Shown: positions 8,637 through 18,250 of the stretch, piece after piece
Position numbering within the stretch: position 1 is the stretch's first letter
How the letters are laid out: the number at the start of each line of letters is the position of its first letter
The notes under the pieces: model-generated
Database searches by the model: none
Told to the model about the DNA's origin: nothing
The model's input: the letters and a program-made list of their open reading frames with translations, nothing else
Assembly: GCF_003955735.1 (NCBI RefSeq)
Contig: NZ_CP034464.1
Span: forward strand, 1,798,001-1,862,000
Length of the DNA stretch: 64,000 nucleotides
DNA from: Undibacterium parvum
GTDB taxonomy: Bacteria > Pseudomonadota > Gammaproteobacteria > Burkholderiales > Burkholderiaceae_D
Reading direction: 5' to 3'
Program-made: the position numbers and the translations under genes

Positions 8637-10937
8637 TTACTTACGAGGTGGTTTATTACCTGCACCATCTGCTTTGAACGGACGTTTTACGCCGTCTTTT
8701 TTAGCATGTGGTGCCGATTTTTCTTGCACGCGACGATCGCCACCGGCTTTTCTCTCGCCAAAAGCGGAGGGCGCGGAGAACTTGGCTGGTTTATCAGTAT
8801 TTACGCTACCTGCCGCGACCGGGCTGATCTTCAGTTGGCGATTCGCCACCCACACGCCTTTCAGGTGTGTTAGTACTTCAGGCGGCATGCCATCAGGCAG
8901 TTCCAGCGTGGTGTAGTCGTCAAAAATAGCGATCTTGCCGATATGCTTGGCTTCCAGACCGGCTTCATTGGCAATCGCACCGACGATATTGCTCGGTGTA
9001 ACGGCGTGCTCGCGGCCCACTTCTATGCGGTAACTGAGCATAGGAATCTGCACTTTGCCTTTATTTTCCAGGCGTTTTTTCTCAGACTTGGCCGGTGCCT
9101 CTTCTTCGCCAGGGAAGCGAGCAGCACGCTCGACCACCTTGGTCAGCTTGCTCGCTGCAGCAGCAGGTGCTTTGCTGAAACTCGCCGCTGGTGCAGAACC
9201 GCTGGCGCCATCAGCACGGATGTTCAATGCCTGACCAGCTACCCGCACCGATTTGAGATGTTCCATCATGTCTTGTGGCAGACTGTCTGGCAAATCGAGC
9301 ACGGTGTAATCGTCATAGATATCGATGCGACCGATAAACTTAGAGTCGATATTGGCTTCGTTGGCGATCGCGCCGACGATATTGCCAGGCTTAACACCAT
9401 GCTCATGCCCTACCGCGATACGGAAAGTGCGCATACCAGGCTCAGCCGTGCGTGGGCTATGCTCACGACGTTGACCGCGCTCTTCGCGCTCAGGGCGGTC
9501 GCCACGATCAAATCTGTCGCTACGCTCTCCACGGGCAGGGCGATCGCCGCGCTCGGTGCGGGTATTGCGTGCCGGTTGCTCATCGCGCCAGCTATCGTCG
9601 CTCTTTACTTCACGCTTGTTTTTGTCGAGCAGCAAAGGCTCGGAACCACGCGCCATTTTCGCCAGCGCCGCTGCAATTTCAAACGCCGGGACATTTTTTT
9701 CGCGCTCGTAATCTTCAATGATCGCCAGGAACTGCTCGAGTTCGCCTTGCGCCAGAGTCTCGGTAATCTGATCCTTGAAGCGCGCGATACGCACGTCATT
9801 CACCGCTTGTATAGACGGCAATTCCAATGGGGAAATCGGTTGACGCGTTGCGCGTTCGATGGCTTTCAGCAGATTTTTTTCACGCGGAGTGATAAACAAA
9901 ATCGCTTCGCCGCTACGACCGGCACGGCCGGTACGACCGATACGGTGAGTATAGCTTTCCGGATCATGCGGTACATCGTAGTTGACCACGTGACTGATGC
10001 GCTCCACATCCAGACCACGGGCAGCGACGTCGGTAGCGACCAGAATATCGATCTTGCCGTCTTTCAGTTGCTGAATGGTGCGCTCGCGCTGTTGCTGCTG
10101 GATATCGCCGTTAATCGCCGCTACCGAGAAGCCTCTTGCCGAAAGTTTGCCAGCCAGCTCTTCGGTACCCAACTTGGTGCGGGCAAAAATGATCATGCCG
10201 TCAAAAGTTTCTGCTTCCAGAATACGTGTCAGGGCATCGAGCTTGTGCATGCCGGACACCAACCAGTAACGCTGACGGATATTGTCGGCAGTACCGGTCT
10301 TGGCCGCAACGGTAATCTCGGCTGGCTTGTTCAGATAAGTCTGGGCGATGCGCTTGATGGCGGACGGCATCGTGGCCGAGAATAAGGCCACCTGACGGTT
10401 TTCCGGCGTGTCTTTCAAGATGCGTTCTACGTCATCGATAAAGCCCATACGCAGCATTTCATCGGCTTCGTCCAGCACCAGGGTTTTCAGCTTGGATAAA
10501 TCCAGCGACCCCTTGTCCAGATGATCAATCACGCGACCCGGCGTACCGACTACCACATGCACGCCACGGCGCAAGGCCGACAATTGCGGACCGTAGCTCT
10601 GGCCACCGTAAATTGGCAAGACGTGGAAACCAGGAATATGCTTGGCATAAGTCTGGAAAGCTTCCGCGACCTGGATCGCCAGTTCACGCGTTGGAGCCAA
10701 CACCAATGCTTGCGGTGCAGTCTGGCGGATATCTATGCGGGACAGAATAGGCAGGGCAAACGCAGCGGTTTTACCGGTACCGGTTTGCGCTTGGCCGAGC
10801 ACGTCACGGTTTTCCAGCAAGACAGGAATAGTGGCGGCTTGAATAGGCGACGGGGATTCGTAACCGACATCTTTCAGGGCGCGGATAAGCGGCTCGCTGA
10901 GATTAAGATCGGTAAATAGGGGATTGGTTTCAGACAT
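8637..10937 (-). CDS. DEAD-box RNA helicase with two DbpA-type RNA-binding domains
   Basis: This encodes 766 residues. The helicase core has the Q motif (FTDLNLSEPLIRAL and PIQ), Walker A AQTGTGKT (about 50-57), DEAD (156-159), SAT (about 187-189) and HRIGRTGR (331-338). After an Arg/Asp/Glu-rich linker (about 455-500) come two copies of the DbpA RNA-binding domain, about 502-573 (TFRIAVGHEHGVKPGNIVGA) and 632-704 (SYRIEVGREHAVTPSNIVGA), and a basic tail. DeaD/CsdA and DbpA proteins usually carry one such domain, so the tandem pair is notable. It probably acts in ribosome assembly or mRNA unwinding at low temperature, as known for CsdA. The start at 10937 gives the conserved N-terminus; the upstream extension looks non-coding. 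Confidence 0.9.
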   Translation of the reverse strand: MSETNPLFTDLNLSEPLIRALKDVGYESPSPIQAATIPVLLENRDVLGQAQTGTGKTAAFALPILSRIDIRQTAPQALVLAPTRELAIQVAEAFQTYAKHIPGFHVLPIYGGQSYGPQLSALRRGVHVVVGTPGRVIDHLDKGSLDLSKLKTLVLDEADEMLRMGFIDDVERILKDTPENRQVALFSATMPSAIKRIAQTYLNKPAEITVAAKTGTADNIRQRYWLVSGMHKLDALTRILEAETFDGMIIFARTKLGTEELAGKLSARGFSVAAINGDIQQQQRERTIQQLKDGKIDILVATDVAARGLDVERISHVVNYDVPHDPESYTHRIGRTGRAGRSGEAILFITPREKNLLKAIERATRQPISPLELPSIQAVNDVRIARFKDQITETLAQGELEQFLAIIEDYEREKNVPAFEIAAALAKMARGSEPLLLDKNKREVKSDDSWRDEQPARNTRTERGDRPARGERSDRFDRGDRPEREERGQRREHSPRTAEPGMRTFRIAVGHEHGVKPGNIVGAIANEANIDSKFIGRIDIYDDYTVLDLPDSLPQDMMEHLKSVRVAGQALNIRADGASGSAPAASFSKAPAAAASKLTKVVERAARFPGEEEAPAKSEKKRLENKGKVQIPMLSYRIEVGREHAVTPSNIVGAIANEAGLEAKHIGKIAIFDDYTTLELPDGMPPEVLTHLKGVWVANRQLKISPVAAGSVNTDKPAKFSAPSAFGERKAGGDRRVQEKSAPHAKKDGVKRPFKADGAGNKPPRK

Positions 10938-11148
10938 GGCGACACTCACAGATTCGCTCAAATCGCAGGATGCGACAGGATATATAGCGCGTAGTTTACA
11001 CTCACACGGCAAATATAGGGAGTGAAATGCGTTTTTAGGGGCATTTTTACGGGCGTTTTGCGATCTTGCCTATACAATGGCAGCTTGAATCGGCGCTCCT
11101 GAATAGCTTTACAGACGTCGCCAACCTATGCATTAAGAAAAGAACAAG

Positions 11149-11514
11149 ATGAATAAAGCCGAAGCCATACAAATTGCCAACGAATCTATGCGTAGCAATC
11201 TGCTCAATGAGAGCAATACCCAGTTTTCGAATGTGGTGCGCTATGTCAACGACGAGGGTTGGTGGTTAAACATCCCTTTGGCGAATTTTCGGAAAGACAC
11301 GCATTTTTTGATTTGCAGCGAAAAAGCTAAAATAATCCGTCATCTAACGATAAAAGCGAACAACATCCTGAGTCCAGCGACAAAATTTCGGGTCAAAGAT
11401 GGTGTCGCCGATATTTTTATTTCGGCAGCCAACCCCAAGAAACTGGTCGATGTTTTGCAAGGTGGCAGCAAATATAGTTTTCACAAACATCTGGTCGACG
11501 AACATCGCTTTTAA
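11149..11514 (+). CDS. Hypothetical small cytoplasmic protein
   Basis: This encodes 121 residues with no signal peptide or membrane segment. It begins MNKAEAIQIANESMRSNL and contains a WWLNIPLANF segment and a basic centre (KAKIIRHLTIKANN). I do not recognise the family. It is preceded by AAGAACAAG and lies in its own position between the helicase promoter and the converging histidine kinase, whose stop lies 10 bp beyond its own. The composition is normal for a real protein, and the plus-strand frame is intact. Confidence 0.65.
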   Translation: MNKAEAIQIANESMRSNLLNESNTQFSNVVRYVNDEGWWLNIPLANFRKDTHFLICSEKAKIIRHLTIKANNILSPATKFRVKDGVADIFISAANPKKLVDVLQGGSKYSFHKHLVDEHRF

Positions 11515-11524
11515 TCGCTGGCGC

Positions 11525-14344
11525 TTAAATTGAGAGCGGCAGATCTAGGCTAAAGCGCGTACCAGCACCAACTTCACTGTGCACGCTGATCTGGCCGTTT
11601 AAGATAGAAGTGACGATGTTGTAGCAGATATTCAGACCCAGACCACTGCCACCTTGCCCAAGTTTGGTGGTGAAAAACGGGTCAAAAATACGCGTCAAAT
11701 TTTCAGCCGGGATGCCGCTGCCATCATCCGAAAACTCTAACAAGACCCGTTTGCCATCGATACTGCTGGCCTTGATCAGCATATTCCCGATTTGCTCACC
11801 TTCAAAAGCGTGCAGAATCGCGTTTTCTATCAGATTGGTAATCACCTGACCCAAGGAACCGGGATAGCTGTCCATCTTGATATTGCTGGCCACCTCTAGC
11901 CGTATCGCATGCCCGGCATGGCTGATTCGGATATTTAAGGTAGCGACAATGTCTTTGAGCACCTGCTGTAAATCAAAACTCCGACGCTGCTCTGAGGTGC
12001 GGTCTACCGCCACTTGTTTAAAGCTACTGATCAGGGTGGCGGCGCTGGTTAAGCCGCGCATCATGATGTCTGCAGAACTTTTAACCTCTTCACAATAAGC
12101 CGTCAATTCAGAGCGGCGCAGACTTTGATCGCTCAGTTTATGGATAAGCTTTTTACTATTATCTTGTACTGTGCTGGCCACCAGCAGGCAATTGCCTATA
12201 GGCGTATTGAGCTCGTGCGCAACACCCGCCACCAAGGCGCCTAGCGCCGCCAATTTTTCTTGTGCGACTAAGTATGCCTGGGTTTGCTTCAGGCGCAGAT
12301 AGGCGTCGGCATTGCTCAGGGCAATCGCACCGTAGGCGCACAGTGAACGGAAAATCATACGCTCGCTGTCCCCATACGCATGTTCTCTGGACGACTGTAT
12401 CGTCATTACCCCCAATACTTTGTCGGCGATGATCAAGGGCGCAAACAACATGCTCAGGACGCGCTCTGTGCCCGGTATCAAGCCGGGGATCTCTTCATCG
12501 GCGGTAATTTCCGTCATGATTTCGCGTCGCTCGGCTATGCATTGGACGGAACGAGAAGTCGGATCTGAAAGTTGTATGGTGTCTGGCTCGATAGGCACGC
12601 CGTTCTCGACCCCAAAGGCCGAACTCATGCTCTGTTGATCGGCATCCATCAGGTAAATCACGAAGGCAGTAACATGCAGCAAGCCCTGCACATGCCGATT
12701 AATGGTCTGAAATACCGCATCGGCATCCAGACTGGCGGTAATCTCCTGACCGATATCGCCTAACAAGGACAAGATCGCACTCGATTTTTGCAATACCTCG
12801 GCTCTATCGGCTTCGGCATTGGCCAACTGACGTAAGTGCTCCGCCTCGGCACGCATGCGCTCGGTATGATTACTCAGTTGCACCGCAGTGGCGCGGTTGG
12901 CAGCCTCTTGCGTGTGGATTTTTTCACGGGCAGCGATGGCCTGACGGCTAAATTTAAACGCCTTTTGATAATTACCGACCGCAGCCTGTGCATCGGCGAT
13001 CTCTTCGAGTAACTCGCTAGGCACACTGTAGCCATGTATTGTCTTGGTCGTATCGAGTGCTAATTGCAAATAATGTAAGCTAGCACTGGCAGCGGATATC
13101 TCGCCTGGCTTGGGTAAATTATGCTGAGTATAAATCGTCGCCAAAACCCGCAGCACATCAATTTTTCTGGCCTTGTCTTCTTTTTCCAGTGTCAGTTGCA
13201 GCGCTTGCGCGGCCACTAGCAATGCCTCTTGCGGTCGCCCTAGTTGCGACAGGGCATGGGCGCGACCACGCCGTGCTCCAATCTTATAATCCACTTGCTT
13301 ACTTTGATCTGCTCGTTCTTGTAATTCGCTGAAACAATCAAGCGCTGTGAAATACTCGCCCTGATCGAGCAAGAGATCTCCCAGATAACGCAAGGCCATC
13401 AGATGTTGACGTGAATCGCGCATAGAAGCCACTAGCGGCAAGGCCTCGTCCAGCATTTCTTTGGCGGCGTCCAGGCGGCCTAATTTGCGCAAGGTTTCGG
13501 CCATTTGGGTCAGGCAATTGCCGACACTGACTGGCCAGGCGGTGGACCTTGCAAGATCCAGACTACGCTGCATCCATTGCAGCGCAGACTGGTGATCATT
13601 GAGATTATTGAAAGAATCTCCGATATTGCTGCCTATGCCAATCGCCTTAGAAATTTGCCCGCTCTGCAAAGCATATTCATAGGCTTGCAAACCATAGGCA
13701 GCCGCCTGGGCAAAATTACCCGAGGTGGAAGCACCATAAAACAAAAATTCATTGGCGCAACATGCTATGCCTGGTGAGAAATCATTCGCCAGCACCTGGA
13801 AATGTAATTGCCAGCGCTCCAGCGCCAGCGGTAGATTCTGATAACTAGTCTGGATCGCCTGGAAAGCTTGCACGGCAATTTCTCTGGCGCCATCTTGACA
13901 AGTTTGCGCCAGTGCAGCGGCCAGTGCTAATTCTGCTTCGACGATGGCTGGTACACCCTGGCGCAAGCCCAGCATTGCCAACAGATAATGCGCATCTAAA
14001 CAGCCTTGCTGGGCGGCGACACCCTCGATACGCTGAAACTCCAGCAAAGCCGCCCTTGCCATCTGTTGTGCTTCGCCCAAGGCGGAATACAGTAACTTGA
14101 GCTCAGCCCTTACCAGTAGCAGGCGCGCACTGTATAGCGCATCTTCATCGGCGGTGAGCAAGGCCGGTGCCAATACCAGGATCAGAATTTCTGCCTCTGT
14201 GCTTAAGGCCAAGGCGCGCGCGCTATCTCTTTGGCGTAAATGCCAGGCCAAAAACAGCAAAGTCTGCAGCCGCGCTTTTTGCACTAAGCCAGGTAAAGCA
14301 GTCTCCGCTTGCACTACTTCGTCATTGGTAACGAATATATCCAT
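11525..14344 (-). CDS. TPR-GAF sensor histidine kinase
   Basis: This encodes 939 residues with no membrane segment. About residues 1-480 are tetratricopeptide-like helical repeats (e.g. YGLQAYEYALQSGQISKAIG, SNLGDSFNN-type units), then a coiled coil (about 485-520), a GAF domain (about 530-680) and a kinase core: the H-box LGALVAGVAHELNTPIG with the phospho-accepting His near 710, the N-box NLIENAILHAF near 837, and G boxes DDGSGIP and GGSGLGLNI. The architecture resembles cytoplasmic kinases of the signal-integrating 'tetratricopeptide/MalT-like plus GAF' class. No response regulator is adjacent, so its partner is unknown. The input ligand cannot be deduced. Confidence 0.88.
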   Translation of the reverse strand: MDIFVTNDEVVQAETALPGLVQKARLQTLLFLAWHLRQRDSARALALSTEAEILILVLAPALLTADEDALYSARLLLVRAELKLLYSALGEAQQMARAALLEFQRIEGVAAQQGCLDAHYLLAMLGLRQGVPAIVEAELALAAALAQTCQDGAREIAVQAFQAIQTSYQNLPLALERWQLHFQVLANDFSPGIACCANEFLFYGASTSGNFAQAAAYGLQAYEYALQSGQISKAIGIGSNIGDSFNNLNDHQSALQWMQRSLDLARSTAWPVSVGNCLTQMAETLRKLGRLDAAKEMLDEALPLVASMRDSRQHLMALRYLGDLLLDQGEYFTALDCFSELQERADQSKQVDYKIGARRGRAHALSQLGRPQEALLVAAQALQLTLEKEDKARKIDVLRVLATIYTQHNLPKPGEISAASASLHYLQLALDTTKTIHGYSVPSELLEEIADAQAAVGNYQKAFKFSRQAIAAREKIHTQEAANRATAVQLSNHTERMRAEAEHLRQLANAEADRAEVLQKSSAILSLLGDIGQEITASLDADAVFQTINRHVQGLLHVTAFVIYLMDADQQSMSSAFGVENGVPIEPDTIQLSDPTSRSVQCIAERREIMTEITADEEIPGLIPGTERVLSMLFAPLIIADKVLGVMTIQSSREHAYGDSERMIFRSLCAYGAIALSNADAYLRLKQTQAYLVAQEKLAALGALVAGVAHELNTPIGNCLLVASTVQDNSKKLIHKLSDQSLRRSELTAYCEEVKSSADIMMRGLTSAATLISSFKQVAVDRTSEQRRSFDLQQVLKDIVATLNIRISHAGHAIRLEVASNIKMDSYPGSLGQVITNLIENAILHAFEGEQIGNMLIKASSIDGKRVLLEFSDDGSGIPAENLTRIFDPFFTTKLGQGGSGLGLNICYNIVTSILNGQISVHSEVGAGTRFSLDLPLSI

Positions 14345-14625
14345 CCTTAATACAGTGCCGCCTCAGAGTTAGGGAAACTTGCAAATTGGGACTTAGACGA
14401 ACAAAAATTGTCTCTGCCCGCAGCGTTCAGCGCTCAGCCATAGAAATAAAATTTCTGCGAAATAATACAATGAATTAAGACGCGGGCTACATTTTGTTAA
14501 ATCAGGGCAAATTTTTCTAGCTTGATCAAGTCTGGCCAGGCTTCCAAGAATATCGATTATATGGGGGGTATTATTTAGCCGCGTATATAGAATATGTGCG
14601 TTTTGCCATGTTTTAAGCCATACTC

Positions 14626-15555
14626 CTACCGGGTATCTGTATCAAAGCCGCGCGCGCCCTGGAGCCCGCCTGTGTGTATCGCCACAACATTTTCGCCCGC
14701 TCGAAATTTTCCTGCCATAACTAATTGATGTAAGGCATAAAACATTTTCCCCGTGTAAACAGGTTCGAGCGGAAGCCCAGTCTCGGCGGTAAGTTCGGCG
14801 CAGAACTGGCGCAATGCTGGCGGTGCCTTGGCATAACCGCCATGATGAAAATCACCTAATAATTCGTAATTTTGATACGATGGGTAGCCGGCACGCTGCA
14901 ATAAGCTGGCAATTTCCGCATGTAAATATTCTGCATTTTTGATCGCCGCCACTCCCAACACCCGGCCATTTCCCTGCATTCCAGCCAGTATGCCGGCCAA
15001 AGTAGCGCCAGTACCGCAGGCCACCAGCACCGTATCGGGAGTCTGGCCTAAATCGCTGACGAGCTCAGCCACCAGTTCAGCCACGCCCGGCAATGCTGCC
15101 GGGTCACTACCGCCTTCCGGCAACCAGACATGCGGCTCGCGCAGGCCGCTGACGTGCGAGCGCCAGGCATCGGGGTCGGCGCGCAAGTGTCGATACGTGT
15201 CGCGCGATACGAACTGTATTTGCATCCCTAACGCCCGGCAATCGTCCAGCGTCGCGCTGTTCTGGCCTTGATCCTGAGCATAGCCACGTACCAGAGCTTG
15301 CGCTGGATAGCCGGCCAAGTTAGCCGCATGCGCAGTGGCGTGCAGGTGATTCGACCAGGCGCCCCCCATGGTCACCAGACTAGGCGAACAGCCTTGCAAG
15401 GCGAGTAACGGGTATTTGAGCTTGCGAAATTTATTTCCCGAGACCATGGGATGCAAGAGATCATCCCGCTTGACCCACAACTGTATTCCAGGGAAAAAGC
15501 GGCTTTTAAACACTTGCAAGGGGGAAAAATGCTGAATATCCTGAAATAATTGCAT
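14626..15555 (-). CDS. PLP-dependent D-cysteine desulfhydrase / ACC deaminase family enzyme
   Basis: This encodes 309 residues of the fold-type II PLP family. The motif WVKRDDLLHPMVSGNKFRKL (about 27-46) contains the Lys that binds PLP (in GNKFRKLK), and the phosphate-binding loop appears as CGTGATLAGI. It probably converts D-cysteine or 1-aminocyclopropane-1-carboxylate to 2-oxoacid and ammonia; which substrate is used cannot be read from sequence. The start at 15555 removes a repetitive N-terminal extension encoded by the 9-bp tandem repeat upstream. Its start and that of the divergent GGDEF gene are 102 bp apart, with the tandem repeat in between. Confidence 0.82.
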   Translation of the reverse strand: MQLFQDIQHFSPLQVFKSRFFPGIQLWVKRDDLLHPMVSGNKFRKLKYPLLALQGCSPSLVTMGGAWSNHLHATAHAANLAGYPAQALVRGYAQDQGQNSATLDDCRALGMQIQFVSRDTYRHLRADPDAWRSHVSGLREPHVWLPEGGSDPAALPGVAELVAELVSDLGQTPDTVLVACGTGATLAGILAGMQGNGRVLGVAAIKNAEYLHAEIASLLQRAGYPSYQNYELLGDFHHGGYAKAPPALRQFCAELTAETGLPLEPVYTGKMFYALHQLVMAGKFRAGENVVAIHTGGLQGARGFDTDTR

Positions 15556-15600
15556 GAAAGCTTGCTCAATGACATTCAAATGGTAGAGTAGACATTTTAG

Positions 15601-15638
15601 CCCTATTTGCCCTATTTGCCCTATTTGCCCTATTTGCC
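15601..15638. repeat. 9-bp tandem repeat in a divergent promoter
   Basis: Four head-to-tail copies of CCCTATTTG lie between the divergent desulfhydrase and GGDEF genes, ending about 20 bp before the GGDEF ATG. Slipped-strand changes in copy number would alter promoter spacing in 9-bp steps. Confidence 0.85.
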
Positions 15639-15657
15639 CCCTCCAACGGAGACCAGC

Positions 15658-16320
15658 ATGCCTCGTAACACCAAGCAATCGGTTCCCTATGCCCAACAGC
15701 AACTCACGCTAGCGATCGCTCAGCTGAAGCAAGGCGGCCCGCGCGAAGAGATTTTGCCTATGCTAGAGACGGTCTTGTCGCAATTGCAGACGCTCGCCAC
15801 CCACGACTCTTTGACGGGCGCGTTGAATCGACGCGCCCTACTAGCCAAGCTGGAGTTCGAGTTAGAACGCTCACTACGCACCGGTCATAGCTTTAGCTTT
15901 GCGGTCATCGGCATCGACCATTTACCCGAGATCATGGAGCAATTTGGTCAGGACGCGACTAAGCACATCCTGCAAATGGTGACGGCACAAGCCAATACCA
16001 TGTTGCGCACTTTAGACTCTTTCGGTAGGGTTGCCGCCACCGAATTTGCCATCGTCATGCCCACCACCTGGCTAGATCAAAGCCTTAAAGCGATCGCGCG
16101 CCTGCAAGCGCGCATTACGGAGGTCGACTGGAGCAACACCGTGCCAGGCCGAAATATCAGCTTTTGTACAGGACTCACCGCCAACGCGCCCGGTGATAGC
16201 GCTGATAAAATGTTGGCACGCGCCTCGGAGGCACTCAAGAAAGCCAAAGCCCTAGGCGCAGGACAGATTGCGCAAATCGAGGCGGATTTACCTAGCTACG
16301 ATGCAAATGCCAGCGAATAA
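15658..16320 (+). CDS. Degenerate GGDEF domain protein
   Basis: This encodes 220 residues: a short helical N-terminus (about 1-55) and a GGDEF domain (about 57-215) beginning THDSLTGALNRRALLAKLE. The signature GGDEF is replaced by AATEF in RVAATEFAIVMP, so both glycines needed to hold the GTP phosphates are lost, and diguanylate cyclase activity is unlikely. Such proteins often act as binding or regulatory partners. The start at 15658 follows GGAGACCAGC. It lies upstream of, and co-directional with, the HD-GYP and EAL genes, suggesting a shared role in cyclic-di-GMP signalling. Confidence 0.85.
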   Translation: MPRNTKQSVPYAQQQLTLAIAQLKQGGPREEILPMLETVLSQLQTLATHDSLTGALNRRALLAKLEFELERSLRTGHSFSFAVIGIDHLPEIMEQFGQDATKHILQMVTAQANTMLRTLDSFGRVAATEFAIVMPTTWLDQSLKAIARLQARITEVDWSNTVPGRNISFCTGLTANAPGDSADKMLARASEALKKAKALGAGQIAQIEADLPSYDANASE

Positions 16321-16516
16321 AATTTGGTGCGGACCGCAGGCCTTCATACTAGCAGACAAGTATTTAAGCCTAGGCGCAGCTTATCTTTCGAATACACTTT
16401 TTATATAGACAAATCGTGGTATTTTTATCAAACTGCGACTCTTATTTGAATTACCATCGCCACATGCTGATTAATCATGGTTCTACTTTCTCATTTCCTC
16501 CAAAGGCAAACCTGGC

Positions 16517-18250
16517 ATGAGTCAATCTAGCCGCTCGCTCTGTCAAGCCTTACGCATAAGTGTGGATGATTTAAGAGTTGGCATGTTCGTTGCAGAATTA
16601 GACCGGCCGTGGACTCAAACGCCCTTCATGCTGCAAGGTTTTCTATTGACCGAAGTGCTGGATTTGCAATCGCTGCAAGCCATGGTCAAAGAATTAGTCA
16701 TCGATCCACTGCGTAGTAATCCCAAGTCTTTACTACATCTGCATTGGGAATCTCTGCATGTGCCGGTAGAGCTGGAAAGCGCGGCAGATGCCGCCTTCGT
16801 ACCAGAAACCAGGGTTTTCGTCTCTCATTTGCCGGCGCCAGAGTCGGCCTCACTATGGCAAAAAATCGCCAGCTGGCGCCACAACGCTGAGACTAAGCCT
16901 GGCCAGTTACGACGCCCCAAAAATAATGTGTTCGATAGACACACTGGAAGTACCCATGGCGCTCAAGCAAGAGTCCAACCCAAACCCTATTATTTGCGCT
17001 ACGACCCGACGCCCGACAGCGTCGCTGCGGCCAACGCGAGACTGAAAAAACCTGGTCGCTCATCGAGATTTCAACCATCCTCGACCTTCGAATTTAGTCA
17101 GGTACTGCAAACGCTTTTTCCGCGCGATGCTGTGTTTGCCAAACTAGACTGGTTAGAACATTGGAGAAATTGGCAAGAACAAAGGGAAAAAGATAAGCGG
17201 GTGCAGCGTGGTCAGAATATTCGCAAGCAAATATTTCGCCCGAGAAAACGCGCCTACATTCCAAAAACCATGCATTTGGTGGTCTACAAAGATCATTCTA
17301 CGCTGCAGCAGGAAGTCGTATATGCCCGTACTGCAATCGAAAAAGCGGATTGCCTGCTCAAGAAATTATCCGAAGAAATTACCAGCGATCGCAACATCGC
17401 CCTGGTCGAAGTTGCGCCAACCGTAGAATTGCTGACCGAGAGTGTGATTTCCAACCCCTCAGCGCTGATGTGGTTATTGCGCATGCGCTCAGAAAATTCG
17501 GAAACCTACGCGCACGGCTTAAAAGTAGCCATCTACATGATGACCTTGGGACGCCAACTCGGATTTTCGCGCCAACAGTTGACCGAATTGGGATTTGTCG
17601 GTCTGCTGCTCGATATAGGAAAACTGGAGTTACCTGACAGTTTATGGAGCAAACCCGACAAATTCAGCGCAGACGAACATAGCATGATGCAAACCCATGT
17701 AAATGCTGCAGTGAATATGCTCAGTGCCGACCGGGCAATGAATCAGAATATTTTACTCGGCATTAGCGAGCATCATGAACGCCTCGATGGCAGTGGCTAT
17801 CCGCAAGGCATATCAGGCGCTGGGATCAGCTTGTTTGGGCGAATTTCTGCGATTGCCGATAGTTTCGCGGCCATGACCTCGGAACGCCCGTACGACGTCA
17901 CGCGCTCATCCTTTGACGCCATGAAAGAGTTATTCAAAGAAGCCGGCACTAAATTGCATGCACCGCTGGTAGAAGAATTTGTACAGGCTATCGGGGTTTT
18001 TCCGGTGGGTAGCATGATAGAACTATCCTCAGGTGAAGTGGCGATCGTGCTCGAACATAATAAAGTCAGACGACTGGAACCCAAGGTTTTACTCTTGACC
18101 GCGGCGGATAAAAGCATCTTAGATAAGCCTGCGTTATGCGACCTGATGCGACAAAAAATAGATGCAGAAAACCGACGTAAAAAAATTCTCCGTGGTTTGC
18201 CTGACGGCGCTTACGGTTTAGTGTATCGCGATTTTTATCGAGCCTCATGA
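16517..18250 (+). CDS. DUF3391 and HD-GYP domain protein with an altered HD motif
   Basis: This encodes 577 residues. The N-terminus (about 12-130) matches the DUF3391 domain (ISVDDLRVGMFVAELDRPW). A Lys/Arg-rich linker (about 215-245) follows, then an HD-GYP domain (about 310-520). The metal-binding His333 (YAHGL), His394, the HHERLDGSGYP motif at 419-429 and Asp366 are present, but the HD signature reads LLLDIGK, with Leu365 in place of the His. HD-GYP enzymes hydrolyse cyclic-di-GMP and need that His for metal binding, so this one may be weak or inactive. Its stop overlaps the next start (ATGA), which indicates translational coupling to the EAL protein. Confidence 0.87.
   Translation: MSQSSRSLCQALRISVDDLRVGMFVAELDRPWTQTPFMLQGFLLTEVLDLQSLQAMVKELVIDPLRSNPKSLLHLHWESLHVPVELESAADAAFVPETRVFVSHLPAPESASLWQKIASWRHNAETKPGQLRRPKNNVFDRHTGSTHGAQARVQPKPYYLRYDPTPDSVAAANARLKKPGRSSRFQPSSTFEFSQVLQTLFPRDAVFAKLDWLEHWRNWQEQREKDKRVQRGQNIRKQIFRPRKRAYIPKTMHLVVYKDHSTLQQEVVYARTAIEKADCLLKKLSEEITSDRNIALVEVAPTVELLTESVISNPSALMWLLRMRSENSETYAHGLKVAIYMMTLGRQLGFSRQQLTELGFVGLLLDIGKLELPDSLWSKPDKFSADEHSMMQTHVNAAVNMLSADRAMNQNILLGISEHHERLDGSGYPQGISGAGISLFGRISAIADSFAAMTSERPYDVTRSSFDAMKELFKEAGTKLHAPLVEEFVQAIGVFPVGSMIELSSGEVAIVLEHNKVRRLEPKVLLLTAADKSILDKPALCDLMRQKIDAENRRKKILRGLPDGAYGLVYRDFYRAS

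Noticed and set aside
8943..10385. 480-codon plus-strand open frame opposite the DEAD-box helicase
   Set aside because: It is antisense to a clearly recognised gene with helicase motifs; the translation has no domain pattern and is a product of the codon bias of the real gene.
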